Below are positions 1 to 11,054 of a stretch of 64,000 nt of DNA, one piece after another. The position numbers and the translations under genes are program-made. Origin of the DNA: Thinopyrum elongatum (taxonomy: Eukaryota > Streptophyta > Magnoliopsida > Poales > Poaceae); NCBI GenBank assembly GCA_011799875.1, contig CM022297.1, positions 517,440,929 through 517,504,928 on the forward strand. The letters are read 5' to 3'. Position 1 is the stretch's first letter. Every line of letters starts with the position of its first letter. The notes beneath the pieces were generated by a model. The model searched no databases and had not been told where the DNA came from. It saw nothing but the letters and a program-made list of their open reading frames with translations.

Positions 1-544
1 CAAGATCCCTAAAAAAGGGGATAACATCGTGGGAGGGAACGGATGGATTTCTTCCTTCCCCTTTGCCAACGCCCCAATGGACTTGGAGGGCAAGAAACCA
101 GCCCCCTCCACCCCTATATATAGTGGGGAGGTGCATGGGAGAAACAGCTCAGCCCCTGGCGCCTCCCTCTCCCTCCCGTGACACCTCTTCCTCCTCCAGT
201 AGCGCTTGGCGAAGCCCTGCTGAAATCCCGCTGCTTCCACCACCACACCGTCGTGCTGCTGGATCTCCATCAACCTCTCCTCCCCCCTTGCTGGATCAAG
301 AAGGAGGAGACGTCTCTGCTCCGTACGTGTGTTGAACGCGGAGGTGCCGTCCGTTCGGCGCTCGGTCATCGGTGATTTGGATCACGACGAGTACGACTCC
401 ATCAACCCCGTTCTCTTGAACGCTTCCGCTCGCGATCTACAAGGGTATGTAGATACACTCCCCTCTCACTCGTTGCTAGATGACTCCATAGATTGATCTT
501 GGTGATGCGTAGAAAATTTTAAAATTTTGCTACGTTCCCCAACA
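1..544 (+). mobile_element. 3' part of a BARE/Angela-type Copia LTR
   Basis: The window opens inside an LTR. A TATA-like CCTATATATAG lies near 113-123, followed by a GC-rich transcribed leader and the terminal sequence TACGTTCCCCAACA ending at 544. The same ending closes the Copia LTR at 35495. The match to Triticeae BARE/Angela LTRs is recognised from family knowledge. The element body lies outside the window or is absent, so this may be a solo or truncated LTR. Small open frames here are not genes. Confidence 0.8.
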
Positions 545-1795
545 TGTCCAGCGGCCCACGCACCGCTGTCTCCGCACGACCTTATCTTCTTGCCCAGTCG
601 TCTTCCTCAATCCTCCTCCCATTGTTTTTCCATGTCCTTGCGCTATCTGCCACATTTTATCTCTCTCATCGCCGCTCCTCCACAGCACCATGCCTAATAG
701 GCTCCCCTCTCTCGTTGCCCTCTCTTGCCCCAGCCGCCGAAGCTCGACATGCCCTGCTGCGAGAGGCGATGGTTAGTGCAATAGTGCTGCGAGGCGACGG
801 CCGTCTTGGTTGCGGGGCGATGGCAGCTTCCGGCGACGCGTTGCTCTCCCTTCTCTATCCAGAGTGCCCACGAACAACTTGGCGTCGCCCCGCCACTCCT
901 GGAGTGCGCGGCCGGAGTCAGCAGCATCGTCACCAGGAACGAGCGCCACGGAGGCCAAGCTTCCGACCTGGCCAGTCCACTGCCGCTCCGCCGCCTCGTC
1001 GGCTAGGCCGCAGGTGAGCACGCACAGCTGCGCCTCGGCCTCTCCTCGTCCCCGTGCTCTCCATCTCCTGCCTGACCTCCGCTCCCTCCGTTTTTTACTC
1101 TGTGCAGCGCCGCCATCGGAGCTTCATGGCCGCCGACACCTTCAACCGTTGCCACATGCCGCCCGGGCTTGCCCACGTCTCGATCCAGCCGGCAAACGGA
1201 CGGATCCGTCTTCCCCGTGTCCTTCCCAGGCTTCTCTGCCTCGCCGGAATCGTCAAGGCGCCGGCCCTCATCCACCAAGTCAACTGCACCGCGTCCCTGC
1301 TTCGTCTCGGGAGGAGCAGCGAGCCAGCGCCCACCTCTGCATCGAGCACTGCTCGATCCGACCGCGTCGCCCAAGGCCCAGTCCGCCGCCGCCTTGCTCC
1401 GCCCTCGCCGTCCTCCCGCTGGTGAGCAGCACCTGCGGCATGCCGCCCTTCGCCCCGTCTCTCTTCTTTCTTCTTCTTCCTCTCACCTTTACTCAAATCT
1501 CTCTCCACTGCACACCACAGGAGGTCGCCGCCGGCACAAACACCGAAGAGGAGGCAGGCGGGCTGAGGGGAGATCGCCGGCGTGGCCCTCTTCCGCGGTG
1601 GTCTCCGGCGGGAGGCGCGAAATCGGGCAGCCGGTTGCGGTCGTCTCTGGCGCGTGACAGCGAGAGGGGAAATTGGGAAATTGGGAGTGGATCACCTGGT
1701 GGACTGCGGATTGAATACCCCAAAACCCAGGGTCTTATTTGTAAAAATGCGACGACGTACGACAGAAACGCTAGCCGCTTTATTATTAGGTAGAG
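545..1795. other. GC-rich unclassified stretch, no supported gene
   Basis: This 1.25-kb GC-rich block lies between the BARE/Angela LTR and the CTP synthase fragment. It contains open frames on both strands, the longest being 327 codons at 810-1793 (+). The translations are Pro/Arg/Ser/Ala-rich, overlap each other in several frames and show no recognisable domain. The right end (…TTTATTATTAGGTAGAGA near 1780-1795) resembles the tail of a dispersed repeat and abuts CTP synthase sequence directly, so it is probably a transposon remnant. Confidence 0.4.
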
Positions 1796-2024
1796 ATGTC
1801 AGGATTCACTGGAAAAACGGGGAAAGGTTTATATCACAAAACTGGATTAATCAATAATAGGAAGTTACATGTCATCGTATTCTTCGACATACCTCGTATC
1901 TGTGGCGGTGTCTTTCGTCTAAAATATTTAGCATTGGCGTACCTAGAACAGTTCAAATCTCGTACGATTATTTCAAGAACATTAAATGTGAAGAAGTCAT
2001 CAAAGGTAAAATAACAATGTACTC
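1796..2024 (-). pseudogene. CTP synthase gene fragment, copy A
   Basis: About 230 bp are near-identical to 37870-38090 of the intact CTP synthase gene on this window: the start of exon 19, intron 18, exon 18 and part of intron 17. Exon 18 is damaged, because the stretch equivalent to 37996-38003 reads differently. No flanking exons are present, so it cannot encode anything. It ends at 2019-2030 in TACTCCCTCC, the remnant left TIR of a Stowaway MITE, and then joins the sequence upstream of the response-regulator copy. Confidence 0.85.
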
Positions 2025-2237
2025 CCTCCAGATAAGCTCAAATTAAAAGGAAAAACCAGATAAAGTAACAAAATTTAAAAGAGAAGTGGCCCTAAAAATA
2101 AGGGACTTGAACTGTCGCGCCCTAGCTTGAGCGCTGGCCCTTTTACAACGGGACGCATCATTCGCGTACCAACAACCCCAGGGTGCCGCATCGCATCGCA
2201 TCGGTGGGCCGCGGGCCGAATGAAGCGGGACAGCAGC

Positions 2238-2345
2238 TGGCATGCTTCGTGCGTGCTTTGCTTCGATAGCGTTCCCCACTGGCATGCTTCGTGCGTGCTT
2301 TGCTTCGTGCAGCTGGCATGCTTCGTGTCGTGCAGCTGGCATGAT
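2238..2345 (+). repeat. Short tandem repeat at the exon-1 deletion of copy A
   Basis: A unit of roughly 40-50 bp with the core GGCATGCTTCGTGCGTGC is repeated two and a half times. Copy B has a single TGCTTCGTGCGTGC (12026-12050) in intron 1, so the expansion is specific to copy A and sits at its deletion breakpoint. Confidence 0.7.
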
Positions 2346-2704
2346 CCATGGTTGTGATAATAGTACATCCATGCATGATCTTTGCTTGCTTGCTTGCTTG
2401 CAGTGACGGCTTGCACTGATCCAGCGGCGGCCATGGCGGAGCTCCGCGGGGGGCACAAGTTCGAGGTTGTGCTGGTCGACATGTACTCTCTGCGCAACAG
2501 CGCGGCGCTGGCCTTCGAGCTCTTGGACTGTGCCGTCGGAGAGATGCACGTCGAGACATACGGTATTTATATTGGATCATCTATATACTTTTTGGGTGCC
2601 CTTTTTATTAATTTGCATTAGTAAAAATTATAATGCAACTTGTAATAAAATACGTTTGAACCATGAAGTTAGGGTTTGTGTGTTACTGTTAGAAATAATT
2701 AGTA

Positions 2705-2851
2705 CTCCCCCGTTTCGAATTATAAGATGTTCAATTTTTTTCTTCTGAATTGGACGTGTACAGGCGTGTTTTAGTGTGTTTATTCACTAATTTCAGTCTG
2801 TATGTCTATATTAAAATATTTAAAACATCTTATAATTTGGAATGGAGGTGA
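2705..2851. mobile_element. Stowaway-type MITE
   Basis: This AT-rich element has terminal inverted repeats starting CTCCCCCGTTTCGAATTATA and ending in the complement of a similar sequence (…TATAATTTGGAATGGAGG). TA dinucleotides flank it at 2703-2704 and 2852-2853, as expected for a Tc1/mariner target site. It lies in intron 2 of pseudogene copy A and is absent from the intact copy B. Confidence 0.75.
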
Positions 2852-3460
2852 TAATGCACACTTCATTCCAATAGAGTATTTCATATCACGTAGCATGCAT
2901 CAATATCTTTTACTTGGATGAATGCTATGACTTTGTATTCAGCAAGGTGGTAGAGAAGATGGTGTTATAGAAAATGCGTAGTGGAACTTATATGTAACTA
3001 ACTCCGAGTTATAACATATGAAAGTGTGTTCAGATTGGTTAGGTGACAATACTGTCACTGGATTTTTCATGGAAATAATTTCATAATATCATAAGTTTAT
3101 ATTTTCATTATTTTTATGTATGAAAATAGCCATGACAGTCACATATTGGACATTTTGGTTGTGTAAAAACCACCATCTATTTATGCATGTGGGAACTATA
3201 AGCTTGCCTCAAAATTGATACCAATATCATTATGATTCATGCAACAAAAGTTCCGCTCGTAAATACTTTATTTATATTGACATTTCCCGTTTCACATCAT
3301 TTAGCAATTTCAATAAGTGGCCACTGCTTTGGACCCCTGGCGATGAAGGATCTCGATGTCTTAAAAGAAGCCCATCGACAATGAAGAATCCTGTGGATCT
3401 AAGTCATCGGAGGCCACACCGAATGGTGCATGCAACAGCTCACTGTAGTGTTATGAAACT

Positions 3461-3711
3461 TCATTGTGCTACCAAATTGTTTGTATTATTTTGGTTTGTG
3501 TATTTTAAGACAAATCTTTAATTCAGTAGGGTTCACCATAAATCTGAGCACACGAATACTTTTTAGTGCTATGAAATTCTATTTTGTTACCAAAGTTGTT
3601 TGTATTCCACCAATTTATTTATTGCCCTTGATGTATTGTGATGCATTTGTACATGTGTCATTTTCCATGGTATTGTTAAATATCTATAGAACTTGATAGA
3701 GTGTTTTAGAG
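3461..3711. other. AT-rich spacer with a weak direct repeat
   Basis: There is no gene. Two similar stretches, each containing ATGAAA…TTGTTTGTATT, start near 3450 and 3569, suggesting a diverged duplication of about 120 bp. The stretch ends where the next dispersed repeat begins. Confidence 0.4.
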
Positions 3712-5190
3712 TACTAGCAAATGTGCCCGTGCGTTGCAACGGGAGACAAAAGCATCATATACCACAAACCAATAAGCATAGATCAAGACCTCCTCTCCTG
3801 AGTCCATGTCTTATATTTCAACAGGGCATCCTATAAATAAAATCCTTCCTATGTTGTTGCTGCTTATCTTTCTTTCCGCCTTTGTCAACGGTGGTTGCGG
3901 TGGTCACCGAACATGGTCATTCTCAAGGCAATGAGCACATCTATTGCCCGACACACTTGTGATTGAATTTTGCCAGAACAAGATAATGTTTAAACTTCAA
4001 ATAAGCTCGTCAAGTTGTATGGACCGTGCTAGCGATGAAAAAGCCTATGTGTAGGACGGACGAACTTTTGGGGAAACAACAACACCTGTGGTAAGTAATG
4101 CTTAATTATTTTCTCATAATTCTGGAATCTACTTCATCCCTTCTGATTTGTTGGGTCAATCTCAACAATTAAGGTAAGCTTGAATTTAGAGGCCAATCTC
4201 AAGACGGTCAGCACGTCCATCGCACGACACACTTGTGACTGAATTGTGCTAGCAGAAGAGAAGCTTTAAAACTTCAAATAATATCGTCGAGTTGTATGGA
4301 CCATGCTAGCGATGAAAATCCTATCTGTACAACAGATGAATTTCCGGAGAAACAGTAATACCCATGGTAACTAACGCTTAATTATTTTTCATAATTTTGA
4401 AATGTAATTCATTCCTTCTGGTCTGTTGGGTCAATCCCATAAATCTCAGACTCCCAACAATCAAGGTAGAAGTGAATTTAGGGACCCCAGCGATTAAAAA
4501 AATAGGAATTGAATTTCACAAGCCCACTATACATGCTTGTTTTTTTTTCAAAGAAAAACACGCTTGATTTTTCTCTTGAAAATTTAGTCACTGATGATCG
4601 AAATCCCATCAATTTTTCACATGATCGAAATCCTAGTCTCTTTGCTAATCGAAATCTTTCCCAATCTCTCATTAGTTACTTTCCTATTTTTTGAAGGCCA
4701 CTCCCTCGCTCGCCCATTAATTTTCCAGAGTATTTATTAGGAGCCAGATTAATTCTATTCTCTCGCTAGAGATTCCTTTTCTTCTTTAATTAATTGTTTT
4801 ACTTCCTCCCAGCGGCATGGCTACGTGCAGTGAATCAGCCAAAATCTCTCGTTAATTCATTTTTCCTTCGTTTTGAGGGACCCTCTCGCTCGCCCATTCA
4901 TCAGTCGATCCTTAGATTATGCATGATGCATGCATGATCTCTTTTATAGCCCCCATAGAAACTATTCTAGAATCTATTCCTTCCTTATTTTCTCTATCAC
5001 CTCATCTATTTCTTTCCTTATTTCTTTTTTCTTGCCACCACGTGTCCGTTGGATTCATTGGGCCGCAAGGAACGGGCATGTTTACTCGGTTAGCCTGGCT
5101 CCGGCGAACAAAACTGACGGGAGGAACATCATACAGACAAAAATTAAGAAGGAAGAAGCCTTAGTTCCTTTATTAGTAGATATATATATA
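3712..5190. repeat. Unclassified dispersed repeat
   Basis: It begins GTACTAGCAAATGTGCCC followed by GTGCGTTGCAACGGG, a start familiar from abundant grass repeats, and ends near 5190 in TTTATTAGTAGATATATATA. No coding domain is seen. Between 3921 and 4470 it contains a tandem duplication. The boundaries are inferred from the start and tail motifs only; the superfamily was not assigned. Confidence 0.45.
3921..4470. repeat. Two diverged tandem copies, period about 276 bp
   Basis: Landmarks recur in order in both copies: CGACACACTTGTGA (3949/4226), TGTATGGACC…TGCTAGCGATGAAAA (about 4016/4295), CTTAATTATTTT (4109/4377) and GTTGGGTCAAT (4148/4426). The copies differ by many substitutions and small indels, so the duplication is old. 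Confidence 0.75.
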
Positions 5191-5897
5191 GATAGATAGA
5201 TGTATATTCGATGTATAAAAAGTGAGAATAAAATGATCTCACTTACCAGCATCTTGACGCGCATGGTGGATTTGCTGTCGGTAAGTAGCATTAACGCTCA
5301 ATTGACTTTCTCATCCAACCCCACCTGCAGCGACGCTTTATCCTTTTTATCTATCTCCTTTCTCTCAATCCCTGCCGATGCCACCGATGCAACCTCGCCC
5401 CACGGCGCCTCCAGCCAGCCCGCCATCTTCGGCCGACGACCCGCCGGATCTCGCTGGACGGCTGCACCCTGCTCGCCCCGCCGCATATGCTCCCGGCCTG
5501 GCAGCCGCAGCTCCTGGCGTGCGTGCTAGCCGCTGGCTGTCGCGGGCGTGCGAGCTAGCAAGCCGCTGGCCACACCGTGCTAGCTAGCTAGCTAGCCGTT
5601 GTATGCGTGCGTGCGTGCTAGCTAGCGGGTTGCCACCGCGTGCGCGCACGGAGCCGTGTGCTGGCCGGCGTGCCGTGCGTTGTGCTGGCCGCGGCGTGAA
5701 TAGCCGCCCGCTGCCGCGCGTGCTGGCCGTTGCTGCTGCGGGTGCCGGCCACAAGCTGACCACTGCTGCCGCTCAGCCCCGCTGGACAGGAGCTCCCACG
5801 CCCACGTATGCTGCTGCTGTGTGCATGCGTGCATGATTTGCTTGTGTGTGTGCTGCGTGTGTGTCACCGACGAGTACGGACAAGAGCCACACGGTAA
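5191..5897. other. GC-rich spacer with GCTAGC and GTGCGTGC runs
   Basis: There is no recognisable gene. Between 5515 and 5640 the hexamer GCTAGC and the octamer GTGCGTGC recur many times. Small Ala/Arg/Pro-rich open frames overlap in several phases and look like composition effects. Confidence 0.4.
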
Positions 5898-6063
5898 CAG
5901 TGGCGAAGCCACGTGCAAGCTGGGTAGTCAATTGACTACCCAGCTTTTTGGTAAAATCTACGTACACATCTAGAAATCCTACGAAAAACTAATACAAATC
6001 CCTCTATTTGACTACACAACTTCAAATTGAATACACAAGATTGTAGCTCTGGCACCGCCACTG
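5898..6063. mobile_element. hAT-like MITE with a central perfect palindrome
   Basis: The terminal inverted repeats are CAGTGGCGAAGCCACG at the left and the complement of CAGTGGCGGTGCCAG at the right. Flanking 8-mers CACGGTAA (5890-5897) and CACCGTAG (6064-6071) agree at 6 of 8 positions, consistent with a decayed hAT-type 8-bp target duplication. A perfect 30-bp palindrome occupies 5917-5946. It is too short for a transposase. Confidence 0.6.
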
Positions 6064-6071
6064 CACCGTAG

Positions 6072-7160
6072 GATGCGCCGGCGAGGCCGCCCGAGCTTGC
6101 ACCCTCCCGGTGGCTAGGATGCTCTGGCGTGAGCACGTTGTCCGTGCATCCATCTCGGCGTCCGGCTTCGCCAGGGACGCCCTCCGTGGCGAGGGCGCCT
6201 GCTCCGACTTAGATATGTTGGCTAGCATGCCTTAATTTGATGATGTGGTCTTTATTTCGAATCACAATCGCATCATTTATTTTTAAATAGTTTTGTCTTG
6301 GTTGGCTGTTCGCCTGACCCCCGGCAAGGTACATCAATCCTGCACGAGGAGTCTATTGTGTCCTTTTCCTGGTCCAGACTATGTATATCTACTTTTAAAT
6401 CTCAGCCATCAATTATGATTAACAAATAAATCAATGGATATAAAGGGATGACTTATGGAGAACTATGAAACCTTTCTCCCTTTAATATTAGGTAAAGATA
6501 TAGGTCTAGCAAACAACTCGGCATTGATGTGTGGAGTAAAGTTTAGGTGCGACTTATCATATATTATATAAATGTATGAAGTGTAAATTACTAGTCTCAT
6601 CCTTCTCGTGAAGGATGGTAATGTTCTTAAATTTGTGCGCATGAAAACCCCATATTTTGTTCTTACTTCTCGGTTCATCCATTTTCATAACTAAATGACC
6701 TCTAATTTGCGAACAAAAAGAGCGCCTTGCCTTTCACTGCGTTCCAACCTAACCCCAAACCTTCTCGCCATGGATCCGCCTAACCATGTCTTCTTCCATT
6801 TACATGTCTATCGAGCTCCTACACACGCAGATTGACGCCACCCCATCTCGCCGTCGCCTTGCTCGAACTCACCCACCATCTCGCCGCTATCCAATCCATC
6901 CTTGTCCTTCAGCACACCTCTGCCCAAGTAGAACTCTACCTCTAGGTCATTTCGAGATAAGCCCGAATTTAAAAAGAAGCGACTCGTAGATTGGGACCAA
7001 AAAACAAGGGCCCCGAACGGTTGCCCTAGCTTGAGGGGTGGCCCTTCTACAATGGGAAAACTGAATTTCTTCCCGGAGGCAAGCTTAGGCCTCCGCATCA
7101 TTCGCGTCCGTATGCACCAACCCTAGGGCCGCATCGCATTAGTGTGGGTACCCATCGCAT
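6072..7160. other. Spacer with a short repeat shared with the regulator promoter
   Basis: No gene is supported. From about 6995 to 7140 the order of landmarks GCCCTAGCTTGAG, GGCCCTT, TACAA, CGCATCATTCGCGT, ACCAACCC and GCCGCATCGCAT matches 2105-2200 and 11640-11740, upstream of the two response-regulator copies. It is either a third broken copy of that upstream region or a dispersed repeat present at all three places. Confidence 0.45.
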
Positions 7161-7559
7161 CATTTCTTTAGATGTGTTTGCATCGCCTCTCCTTCTAGGT
7201 ACGACCTCTGGTACAAGCGTTGCCGCTTGTATTAGACACAGTCTTCTTCTATGAAAACTTGGGCATCTCTATGGCGGAGTGGTATAACCTTCGGTATAAG
7301 CAAGCATGCTCGTATCAGACATCGTCTTCTCATCTGGATGCCTGAAACAACTTGTTTCTTTGAGGTTCTTCTTTATAGTCCTGAGAGATTAGTTCCAACG
7401 CTTCTACACTAGAAATTTTTTCCAGAATATTTGATAGAATCACATCACGATCATATAAAAACATATGGTGGCGATAATTACCGTTCTTCTTCTCCTCCTC
7501 ATCTTTCACTTCGATAGATCTTTTATTTACACAACACAAATTAAAAAAATTATACTAAC
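7161..7559. other. Spacer, nothing recognised
   Basis: About 400 bp of mixed composition. No open frame, terminal repeat or tandem structure was seen that would support a feature. Confidence 0.3.
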
Positions 7560-8402
7560 CTTTATCTGCATGGATTACCTCTCATGAAATATTTTTATTT
7601 TCGGTTGTTTAGCTCGAGCGCATTGATAATCACTTGTATTTGGTTAAGAGAACACCCATTCCGGTTCAAGAAAATTCCGTCTCTGGTGTGGATCTTCAAC
7701 TTCTTCTTCCTATTTTTCTGACAAAAGGACCTCGACAAGGAAGATAAAATCTTACATTCCAATCGCCAAAATTTATAGCAAATTTGATGGTCCTTAAAAT
7801 ATCTTACCTATTATGATCGGATCAATGTGATATTCAGGCATGTCAACTATAACAAGATCAATCATAGCAGGGAAGCCATAAAGTTGAATTATGACACAGT
7901 ACTTTACGCCTAATGCTTGCGTATAGGTGGAACCAAACTTATTCAATTTAGTTTCACTCATAAAAAAAGGAGCGAGATTGGGTTTATCATATAGGTATGT
8001 TGGGATAGTGCAAAGACTAGCCCAAAGATCACAAAAAGCATTAAGTTTGTTCATCCCAATCTCTATTTCTATGGTGGGTTAAAAATGTCTTCTTGCTTAG
8101 CGGGTTTCTTGTGCCACTTTTCATTTTTGGCATCGAGCTCGCATACCTTGATAGCAACTTCATGAGTGAAGATTTTTTTAAGCATCATCGTTTACCTCGG
8201 ATAGTGGGGGCTTCAAATTCATAATCTTCACGAAGTCTTCAATCCAATATGTATGCTCAGGAATATGACCTTGGTCAAGTTACTCTTAAGTATCTTCGCT
8301 GCTTCTCATCATCTTATCACTTTCAACCGAATTCGGTTTGGGCTTTCCCGTAAATTTGGCAAGGATACCAGTTTGGCTCTCAGCTATTTTGGCAACGTGG
8401 GC
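7560..8402 (-). pseudogene. Ty3/Gypsy internal fragment (gag-protease region)
   Basis: On the minus strand the 86-codon frame at 8054-7794 carries a retropepsin-like pattern: DLWASLCTIP, where a functional protease has D-T/S/L-G-A-S, then YDKPNL and the conserved tail IDLVIVDMPEYH…IIIGKIF. The Gly-to-Trp change in the active-site triplet and the missing flanks mean it is dead. This layout is typical of the Athila/Tat-lineage Gypsy elements of Triticeae. A Gypsy LTR has inserted at its right edge (8403). Confidence 0.6.
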
Positions 8403-9861
8403 TGATGACCCACAAGTATAGCGGATCAATCGTAGTCCTTTCGATAAGTAAGAGTGTCGAACTCAACACGGAGCAGAAGAAAATGATAAGCGGTTTTCAG
8501 TAAGGTATTCTCTGCAAGTACTGAAATAGTAACAAAAAGGTGCGGCCAGGTCGCTCAGTCCTTTTTATAGCAAAGGACAAGCCGGAAAGTTCTCTTATAT
8601 AAAGCAAAGTGCTTTCGTGGACACATGTAAATTGTCGTCTAGTCACGTTCATCATGTTTAGTTAATACGCGTTCGCTACTTTGATAATTTGATATGTGGG
8701 TGGACCGGTGCTTGGGTGTTGTTCTTACTTGAACAAGCAATCCATTTATGATTACCCCCTCTCGCGAGCATTCACAACTACGAAAGAAGAATTAAGATAA
8801 ATCTAACCATAGCATGAAAGATATGGATCCAAATCAACCCCTTACGGAATAACGCATAAACTAGGGTTTAAGCTTCTATCACCCTAGCAATCCATCATTT
8901 ACTTATTACTCCACAATGCCTTCCTTAGGCCTAAGTATGGTGAATTGTCATGTAGTGAACATTCACATAACACCACTACAGGGAGCAACAACATACACAT
9001 CATCAAAATATCGAACGAATGCCAACATCACATGATTACTTATAACAAGACTTCTCCCATGTCCTCAAGAAAAAAAGTAACTACTCATAAATCATATTCA
9101 TGTTCAAGATCAGAGGTGTATTGAATATGCTTGAGGATCTGAACATTTAATCTTCCACCAAATAAAACAACTAGCATCAACTACAAGATGCAATCAACAC
9201 TACTAGCAACCCACAGGTACCAATATGAGGTTTTGGGACAAAGATTGAATACAAGAGATGAACTAGGGTTTGAGATGGCATGGTGATAGTGAAGATGTTG
9301 ATGAAGATTGGTTCTCCCATGATGAGAGGATCATTGGTGATGTCGATGACTTCGATTTTCCCCTCCCGAAGGGAAGTGTCCCCGGCGGAACCGCTCCGCC
9401 GGAGAGCTAAAGTGCTCCTGCCCAGGTTCCGCCTCGTGATGGCGGTGCTTCATCCCGAAAGTCTTCTCTTATTTTTTTTTAGGTCAAAACCCTTCACATA
9501 GCAGAAGATGGGCAGCGGAGGCCAGCTGTGGGCCCCACAACGCATTAGGGCGCGCCCAGCGGGGTGGCCGCGCCCTATTGCCTTGTGGGCAACTGGTGGG
9601 CCCCTTCTGGTATTTCTTTGCTCCAGTATGTTTTTATATATTCAATAAAAAATCTTCTTGAAATTTCAGGTAGCTCTGTAGAATAGGTATCTCTGTTGTA
9701 GCTCTTTTAGGTCTAGAATTCCAGCTGTCGGTAATCTCTCTCTCCATGTAAATCTTGCAAATTAAGAGAGAAAATGTATTAGAATTGCATCATAAAGTGG
9801 AATAATGACAAAAAACATTATAAATAAAAATAGAAAAACATGATGCAAAATGGACATATCA
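8403..9861 (-). mobile_element. Gypsy LTR (Sabrina/Fatima-type), copy 1
   Basis: It spans TGATGACCCACAAG to …GACATATCA (TG…CA ends). It matches the complete LTR at 59255-60708 along its whole length. In minus orientation it is the 3' LTR, because the purine-rich tract (complement of ACTCCCCCGAGCTT) lies immediately beyond 9861. It shares family landmarks such as CAACCCACAGGTACCAAT and CCGGCGGAACCGCTCCGCC. The element body on its right is cut by a second LTR at 9972. Confidence 0.8.
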
Positions 9862-9971
9862 ACTCCCCCGAGCTTAGACCTCACTTGTCCTCAAGCAAAA
9901 GCCGGATTCGATAATCATGATCACATGTTTAGAGAGAGGGGGATTTTGATAAAAAAATACGGACATGATAG
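9862..9971 (-). mobile_element. Gypsy polypurine tract and 3' internal remnant
   Basis: These 110 bp match the start of the internal region beyond 60709 (CTCCCCCAAGCTTAGACCTC and GATAATCATGA…CACATGTTTAGAGAGA). They are all that remains of the body of the element whose LTR is 8403-9861. Confidence 0.75.
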
Positions 9972-11054
9972 TGATGACCCACAAGTATAGGGGATCAATC
10001 ATAATCCTTTCGATAAGTAAGAGTGTCGAACCCAACGAGGAGCAGAAAAAAATGACAAGCGGTTTTCAGTAAGGTATTGTCTGCAAGCACTGATATTATC
10101 GGTAACAGATAGTTTGATAGTAAGGTAATTTGTAATGAGCAACAAGAAGTAACGGTAACAAAAGTGCAGCAAGGTAGCCCAATCCTTTTTGTAGCAAAGG
10201 ACAGGCCGAAACGGTCTCTTATAATAAGCAAAGCGTTCTTGAGGACACACGGGAAATTCATCTAGTCATTTTCATCATGTTTGTTTGATTCACGTTCGCT
10301 ACTTTGACAATTTAATATGTAGATGAACCGGTGCTTGGGTGTTGTTCTTACTTGAACAAGGCTCCCACTTATGATTACCCCCTCTCGCAAGCATCCGCAA
10401 CTATGAAAGAAGAATTAAGATAAATCTAATCATAGCATGAAACATATGGATCTAAATCGGCCCCTTACGAAATAACACATGAACTAGGTTTTAAGGTTCT
10501 GTCACTCAAACAACCCATCATTTAATTACTACTCCACAATGCCTTCCCTTAGGTCCAAGTATGATGAAGTGTCATGTAGTCGACGTTCACATGACACCAC
10601 TAAAAGATGCAACAACATACATATCATCAAAATATCGAACGAATACCAAATTCAAATGATTACTTATAACAAGACTTCTCCTATGTCCTCAACAACAAAA
10701 GTAACTACTCACAAATCATATTCGTGTTCAAGAACAGAGGGTTATTGAATAGCATCAAGGATCTGAACATATAATCTTCCACCAAATAAATCAACTAGCA
10801 TCAACTACACGATATAATCAGCACTACTATCAACCCACAGGTACCAATCTAAGGTTTTGAGAAAAAGATTGAATACGAGAGATGAACTAGGGTTTGAGAT
10901 GAGATGGTGCTGGTGAAGATGTTGATGAAGATTGTTCCTTCCATGATGAGTGGGTTGTTGGTTATGTCGATGGTTTCGATTTCCCCCTTCCGGAGGGAAG
11001 TATCCCGGTGAAATCGCTCCACCGGAGAGCAAAAGTGCTCCTGTCCAGGTTTCG
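9972..11054 (-). mobile_element. Truncated Gypsy LTR, copy 2, nested in copy 1
   Basis: It starts TGATGACCCACAAG and follows the same family as 8403-9861 and 59255-60708 for 1.08 kb. It then stops within the family landmark CCAGGTTTCGCCTCG, where it joins CTP synthase sequence. It sits inside the 3' internal region of an element of the same family. Confidence 0.8.

Larger units (their letters stand above)
2025..3460 (+). pseudogene. Type-B response-regulator-like pseudogene, copy A
   Basis: This is a colinear copy of the intact gene at 11887-16199. Promoter-proximal sequence is at 2025-2240 (matching 11541-11775). The receiver exon 2 at 2404-2562 has the same length of 159 bp, the same phase, a polypyrimidine/CAG acceptor and an open frame. 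Exon 3 at about 3305-3450 is mutated and contains stops. Exon 1 is deleted: at about 2241 the sequence jumps from upstream DNA to intron 1. The GARP exons are absent. It is therefore a pseudogene, although exon 2 alone still looks functional. A Stowaway MITE interrupts intron 2. Confidence 0.85.

Noticed and set aside
810..1793. 327-codon open frame on the plus strand
   Set aside because: GC-rich DNA with overlapping open frames on both strands, low-complexity translation, no domain, and the frame runs into CTP synthase intron sequence.
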